NCBI GenBank assembly: GCA_025352065.1
Contig: JANXUC010000002.1
Location: 1-64,000, forward strand
From: Acidobacteriaceae bacterium
GTDB lineage: Bacteria; Acidobacteriota; Terriglobia; Terriglobales; Acidobacteriaceae
Direction of reading: 5' to 3'
DNA length: 64,000 nt
The position numbers and the translations under genes were made by a program. Below, piece after piece: positions 60,139 through 64,000 of the stretch (positions are counted from its first letter, which is position 1; each line of letters starts with the position of its first letter). The notes beneath the pieces are model-generated. The model had not been told where the DNA came from and searched no databases. It saw nothing but the letters and a program-made list of their open reading frames with translations.

Positions 60139-61884
60139 TTGATTAATCCGAAACAGAACATTCCGGTGGTCGCGTATTTCTCTATGGAGATTGCGCTCGA
60201 TCCGAATATGCCGACTTACAGTGGCGGCTTGGGCATGCTCGCCGGGGATACCTTGCGGTCGGTCGCAGACTTGGCTGTGCCACTGGTTGCGGTGACGCTG
60301 GTATACCGTCGCGGATATTTTCGCCAGCACCTGGATTCCAACGGTCAGCAGACGGAGCAGCCGCAGCCTTGGGATCCCGTTCACACGCTGGAAGCCGTGG
60401 ACGCCCGCGCCAAAGTCGAGATCGAAGGCCGCACTGTTTGCGTCCGTGCTTGGAAATACACGGTGCAAGGGGTCACGGGCGGGACGGTTCCCGTGTATCT
60501 CCTGGATACCGATTTGCCGGAGAACACGCCTGCCGACCGCGAATTGACGAATTCTCTCTACGGCGGCGATTCGCATTACCGGCTCTGCCAGGAAATTGTG
60601 CTCGGCCTTGGTGGCCTGCAAATCCTGCAGCTCGTCGGACACAACATCCAGCGCTATCACATGAATGAAGGGCACGCGGCGTTGCTGGCTTTGGGGCTCC
60701 TTGAGCGCCGGTTGAGCCAGAGTTTTGCCGGCCGCGTGAAGCAACTCGACGTCGACAGTGTTCGCAGCCTGTGTATTTTTACCACCCACACGCCGGTCCC
60801 GGCGGGCCACGATGAATTCACTCGCGAACTCGTGGAATTCGTTCTAGGACCAGAACGAACCGCGCTGCTGGATGAGGCCAAGGTATGGAAAGGCGACGTC
60901 CTGAACATGACCTACCTAGCGCTGCAGTTCTCTGGTTATGTGAACGGCGTGGCCATGCGGCATGGAGAGGTTTCGCAGGATATGTTCCCCGCTTATGTGA
61001 TCAGTGCGATCACCAACGGCGTACACGCGCTCACCTGGGCCGCGCCGTCGTTCAAAGAATTGTTCGACCGCTACATTCCCGCGTGGCGGACCGACAACAA
61101 CTATTTGCGCTATGCCATCAGTATTCCTCTGGATGACATTCGTGAAGCGCACGTTCGCGCCAAGAAACGCCTGTTGGGCGAAATTAAAGAACGCATGGGC
61201 GTCGATCTGGATCCGGATGTTTTTACCATCGGTTTCGCCCGGCGCGCCAGCACCTACAAACGCGCCGCACTTCTATTTCAGGATCCGGAACGTCTGCGAA
61301 GAATTGCGAAAGAGGTGGGCCCAATCCAACTGGTTTACGGTGGCAAAGCTCATCCGCGCGATGAAGGCGGCAAGAAGCTGATTCGCGACGTATTCGGCGG
61401 CGCTTCCTTAGTGCGCGATGTGATTCGCACGGTCTACGTCGAAAACTACGATATGCGTTGGGGAGCTCTCATCACGGCAGGCGTCGATGTGTGGCTGAAT
61501 AACCCTATGCGCCCGCAGGAAGCCTCCGGCACCAGCGGCATGAAGTCGGCGCTGAATGGCGTCCCCAGCTTCAGTGTGCGCGATGGCTGGTGGATTGAAG
61601 GTCACATTGAAGGCGTGACGGGTTGGTCGGTGGGTAACGCCGAAGATGAGGAAGATCACGACTCCGAGGTGAATTCGCTCTACGGCAAACTGGCGTCCGA
61701 CATTGTGCCGATGTATTACAAACAGCCGGAGCGGTATACAAACGTGATGCGTATGTCGATTGCGCTGAATGCTTCGTTTTTTAATACGCAGCGCATGGTG
61801 CAGCAATACGTATCCAACGCCTACATGTTGCGCAAGGATAACCGGCCATCGGTGCCGCAGCTGGCGAAGGGTGAGGCGGAGTAG
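60139..61884 (+). CDS. Alpha-glucan phosphorylase (short GT35 form)
   Basis: About 581 residues. The likely start is TTG 60139, preceded by AGGAG at 60129; a TTG at 60070 is the longer alternative. The family motif VAYFSMEIALDPNMPTYSGG begins the catalytic domain, with VYRRGYFRQHLDSNG, YHMNEGHAALLALG, FTTHTPVPAGHDEF and SKGT-like GTSGMKSALNGVPSFSVRD. The Lys in GMK (near residue 467) binds pyridoxal phosphate. It releases glucose-1-phosphate from alpha-glucans. The absence of an ATG near the start is unusual. No other glycogen gene is adjacent. Confidence 0.92.
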   Translation: MINPKQNIPVVAYFSMEIALDPNMPTYSGGLGMLAGDTLRSVADLAVPLVAVTLVYRRGYFRQHLDSNGQQTEQPQPWDPVHTLEAVDARAKVEIEGRTVCVRAWKYTVQGVTGGTVPVYLLDTDLPENTPADRELTNSLYGGDSHYRLCQEIVLGLGGLQILQLVGHNIQRYHMNEGHAALLALGLLERRLSQSFAGRVKQLDVDSVRSLCIFTTHTPVPAGHDEFTRELVEFVLGPERTALLDEAKVWKGDVLNMTYLALQFSGYVNGVAMRHGEVSQDMFPAYVISAITNGVHALTWAAPSFKELFDRYIPAWRTDNNYLRYAISIPLDDIREAHVRAKKRLLGEIKERMGVDLDPDVFTIGFARRASTYKRAALLFQDPERLRRIAKEVGPIQLVYGGKAHPRDEGGKKLIRDVFGGASLVRDVIRTVYVENYDMRWGALITAGVDVWLNNPMRPQEASGTSGMKSALNGVPSFSVRDGWWIEGHIEGVTGWSVGNAEDEEDHDSEVNSLYGKLASDIVPMYYKQPERYTNVMRMSIALNASFFNTQRMVQQYVSNAYMLRKDNRPSVPQLAKGEAE

Positions 61885-61892
61885 GCAGCTCT

Positions 61893-62966
61893 CTACTTTT
61901 CGCTTGAAGGCTTGCCGAATATTTTGGGGAAGACGTCTTTCGCTGTAAAGCGCTTGATTGGAACAGGCGTAATGCTGACCAGCAGAAGAACAACCGCTAG
62001 CAGCGCTAGAACCTTGCGTTTGCTGTCCAGTGGAGGCCAGCGCGGAACCTCCGGGTGCCTCCATCCAGTTGCCAGTAACACTGCGGACCAGATCCACCAT
62101 CCCACCGACTGAAGTCCGAACGGAATTAGGGCAACAACCGTCAGCACAGTTGCAAGCCGGTGAGCTTGGGGAAAAACCGCGTAAATGATGTGGCCTCCGT
62201 CGAGTTGGCCACCGGGCAAAAGATTCAACGACGTGACAACCATCCCCACCCAGGCGGCGAATGCGATTGGGTGCAGGGAAACCTTCTCCATTGGCAGCAG
62301 ATGCAACGGCGCGTGGGTCAGCCGCGCGAGAATATGCTGCGCCGCGCTGAAGATGAATGGATGCCCAAATTCGATATCAGGAATAATCACCGAGGTCGGA
62401 GGCGCATGTTTGGAGAGGGTCAGCCCCACGAAAAGCGCAGCCAAAGCCGGGACAAATCCAGCAATGGGTCCGGCAATTCCAATATCAAACAGTGCGGCCC
62501 GCGAGCGGATTGCGCTTCGAATGCGAATAAATGCGCCCATGGTCCCGGCCAGACTCAGGAACGGGATGAAGTAAGGCAGCGTGGCCCAAACGCGATAACG
62601 TCGACAGTAGAGATAGTGCCCCATTTCGTGGCAGAGCAGGATCACGAGCAGCGTGGCGGAAAATGGGATTCCAAAGGTAAGTCGGGAAGGATGACGCACA
62701 ATCCACTCAATGGGGAAAAAGGCCAGAAACGCTTTGGGGTCCGCCGAATAGGGCGCAAGGTTATTCTGGAAACTGAACTGCATTCCCGCTCCCACAACCA
62801 GCGTCGTAAATACCGTTGCCAGAAAAAGCAGCGCGTGCAGCCAATAGTGGTCGGACGGCGGATCGGCATCGACCAGAACTGCCTCCATCACCGGCTGCAT
62901 TTGCGCAGCGTACTCGTAGGTGGAAGAAACAGCCGCTGAGGTTGGGTCGGAATTCGGATCGGGCAT
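61893..62966 (-). CDS. Site-2 protease family (M50) metalloprotease
   Basis: About 357 residues. ATG 62966 gives MPDPNSDPTS; the longer frame to 63101 is Pro/Arg-rich and unlikely to be coding. The first helix (WLHALLFLATVFTTLVVGAG) precedes LLVILLCHEMGHYLYCRRY, the HExxH zinc site near 112. LPYFIPFLSLAGTMGAFIR, IAGPIAGFVPALAALFVG and SLNLLPGGQLDGGHII (second zinc-side motif) follow. It probably cleaves membrane proteins within the bilayer. It is convergent with the glucan phosphorylase gene, whose stop is 8 bases away. Confidence 0.9.
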   Translation of the reverse strand: MPDPNSDPTSAAVSSTYEYAAQMQPVMEAVLVDADPPSDHYWLHALLFLATVFTTLVVGAGMQFSFQNNLAPYSADPKAFLAFFPIEWIVRHPSRLTFGIPFSATLLVILLCHEMGHYLYCRRYRVWATLPYFIPFLSLAGTMGAFIRIRSAIRSRAALFDIGIAGPIAGFVPALAALFVGLTLSKHAPPTSVIIPDIEFGHPFIFSAAQHILARLTHAPLHLLPMEKVSLHPIAFAAWVGMVVTSLNLLPGGQLDGGHIIYAVFPQAHRLATVLTVVALIPFGLQSVGWWIWSAVLLATGWRHPEVPRWPPLDSKRKVLALLAVVLLLVSITPVPIKRFTAKDVFPKIFGKPSSEK

Positions 62967-63109
62967 CGGGCTGGACACTAGGCGCAGGTTGCGGGGATCC
63001 GGGCAGCCCGGTGCTCCTAACAACACTCTAGCGGAGAGTGGCCTGTGTGCGCTAGTCGGTGGTGCGCACGGCTGTCCGATCAACCAGGTTTCGCACGGCA
63101 AGTAACAAA

Positions 63110-63139
63110 AATAGGCCCGGGGGGGAACCCGGGCCTATT
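63110..63139 (-). terminator. Rho-independent terminator on the minus strand
   Basis: AATAGGCCCGGG and CCCGGGCCTATT pair perfectly (12 bp) around GGGGAA. On the minus strand a TTTTTGTT run follows. It lies just after the 63154 stop, ending the hypothetical gene. Confidence 0.75.
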
Positions 63140-63153
63140 AGCTCCTGACGTGC

Positions 63154-64000
63154 CTATTTCAATCCCACCCCATACAGGTAGTCGTAGGTGCTTCCCGGCT
63201 GCACAGGAAGAACTGTGCTGAAAGATGAAAACATTACGGACCGATCTTGGAATGTCACGAAGACGTCACGCTGTGAATTAGCAGTCGTAACGCGAAATGT
63301 GAACAGTCCAAAACAAGGGTTCGTGAGTTCGTTGGTTCCGACCAGATAAGCCGCATCGGCAACAGGGGTAAGCTGTGCTGCCACCAATGTCGCTCCCTGA
63401 GCATCCAGCACGGTGATCTGTCCGGTGGCATCGATCACCATGCTGGCGTTGCCCAAAGCGGACGTTCCGGTTTCGACATTCCCGATGCCGGTGTTGGCTC
63501 CCGTTTTTTCGAAATAGATCGCTTTGTACGTTCCCGCAAAGGTTGGGTTGAAGGCTTTTGAGGCGGCTTGGGGCAAGCCCAGGATGGCGCCCTGAGGTGT
63601 ATCCACCGCAAACATGCCATTTGCTGTTCCAAATACGTAATCGAAAGTGCCGCCGTTGTCAGCCAGCTCCAGGAACGTTCCGGAAGGGTCGTTGATGAAG
63701 AGGCTGCCATCAAAAGTTCCATTGCCGAACGCGTTGCCATTATTCACCGCGCCGTAGGGCCAGTATCCCTGGTGAGCGACACTGCCAGTTGCGTCCACAG
63801 CAATTGACCCAATTTCCAAACCACCAGCGGCCGTACGGAACTACATGTAGTTGTAGTTCTTGTTAGCCCACGTCGCCTTGCTGATGGGTCCGCTTTCAAT
63901 AGCGGTAATCAGCGCGAGCTGGTCGTGGTTTGGCCCGGTCTTAACAGCTTGGATCAATAGCGCGTAGCCAGGAACCTCATAAGCGGCAAGCAGGTTGGCT
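63154..64000 (-). pseudogene. Hypothetical protein interrupted by an in-frame TAG, partial
   Basis: Minus strand, running past the window. From about 64000 to 63844 the frame reads ANLLAAYEVPGYALLIQAVK and ...KATWANKNYNYM, then TAG at 63841-63843. The same frame continues FRTAAGGLEIGSIAVDATGS and FGNGTFDGSLFINDPSGTFL to the stop at 63154. The downstream part has a beta-repeat pattern (ADNGGTFDYVFGTANGMFAV). If the gene is intact in relatives, one C-to-T change creates the stop. The 63154-63819 part alone would need a non-ATG start (TTG 63817). Function unknown. Confidence 0.5.

Noticed and set aside
1-64000. CRISPR arrays
   Set aside because: No regularly spaced direct repeats of about 24-37 bases with unique spacers were seen. 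The repeats present are isolated palindromes or a 15-bp tandem repeat inside rpoN.

Overview
The window looks like a chromosomal segment of an acidobacterium (Acidobacteriota, Terriglobia/Koribacter-like). The evidence is lineage-flavoured genes: an acidobacterial VWFA-related secreted protein, a DUF6599-type protein, an S55 peptidase, a winged-helix/TolB/TPR regulator and a PEP-CTERM protein. They sit among standard Gram-negative housekeeping genes, including LPS export (lptC/A, lptB), and the base composition is moderately GC-rich. No rRNA, CRISPR array, integrase or phage module was seen. One tRNA, tRNA-Thr(CGT), is present.

Layout. 0-10.4 kb is accessory: an IS3-type transposase remnant, a lone UPF1/DNA2-like helicase, two VapBC-like toxin-antitoxin pairs, an orphan frameshifted HigA-like antitoxin, the tRNA, small membrane and secreted proteins, a frameshifted Rap1a/Tai-like gene and a peroxiredoxin-like gene. 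10.4-28 kb is mostly minus-strand: ffh, a secreted beta-propeller-like protein, an S55 peptidase, ychF, a MoxR ATPase, a methylmalonyl-CoA mutase-type large subunit, a glycosyltransferase, cysK-cysE and a TolC-like protein, with the plus-strand VWFA and ZIP transporter genes between them. 28-42.5 kb is plus-strand: truA, an aldehyde dehydrogenase, recJ, a YCF48-like protein, a DUF4139 protein, a zinc-ribbon/RDD protein, then lptC/A-lptB-rpoN. 42.6-47.4 kb is an accessory insert (hypothetical protein, winged-helix/TPR regulator with a frameshift, AbrB-VapC pair, membrane protein). It separates rpoN from hpf and rapZ, which in many bacteria lie next to rpoN. 49.6-62 kb is a dense plus-strand housekeeping run: rapZ, an MsbA-like ABC exporter, yicC, gmk, rpoZ, coaBC, a family 4 uracil-DNA glycosylase, priA and an alpha-glucan phosphorylase. 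The window closes with a minus-strand site-2 protease-like gene and a hypothetical gene interrupted by an in-frame TAG.

The most unusual signal is not a gene. A family of imperfect palindromes, with arms like TTTGTCATTCCGAA...GAGGAATC and the reverse complement, occurs at least ten times. Two nearly identical ~110-bp copies flank the RDD gene, and one half-copy lies in frame inside the uracil-DNA glycosylase gene. At least two other families of palindromic intergenic repeats occur. A second pattern is a set of four genes broken by a single-base indel plus one broken by an in-frame stop. These are either decaying accessory genes or consensus errors in a draft assembly. Two small genes below the usual length cutoff, one basic and one Cys-rich, were found by eye. 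I did not find a clear new multi-gene system. The helicase/toxin-antitoxin/Rap1a-like accessory block and the dispersed palindromes are the best candidates for follow-up.
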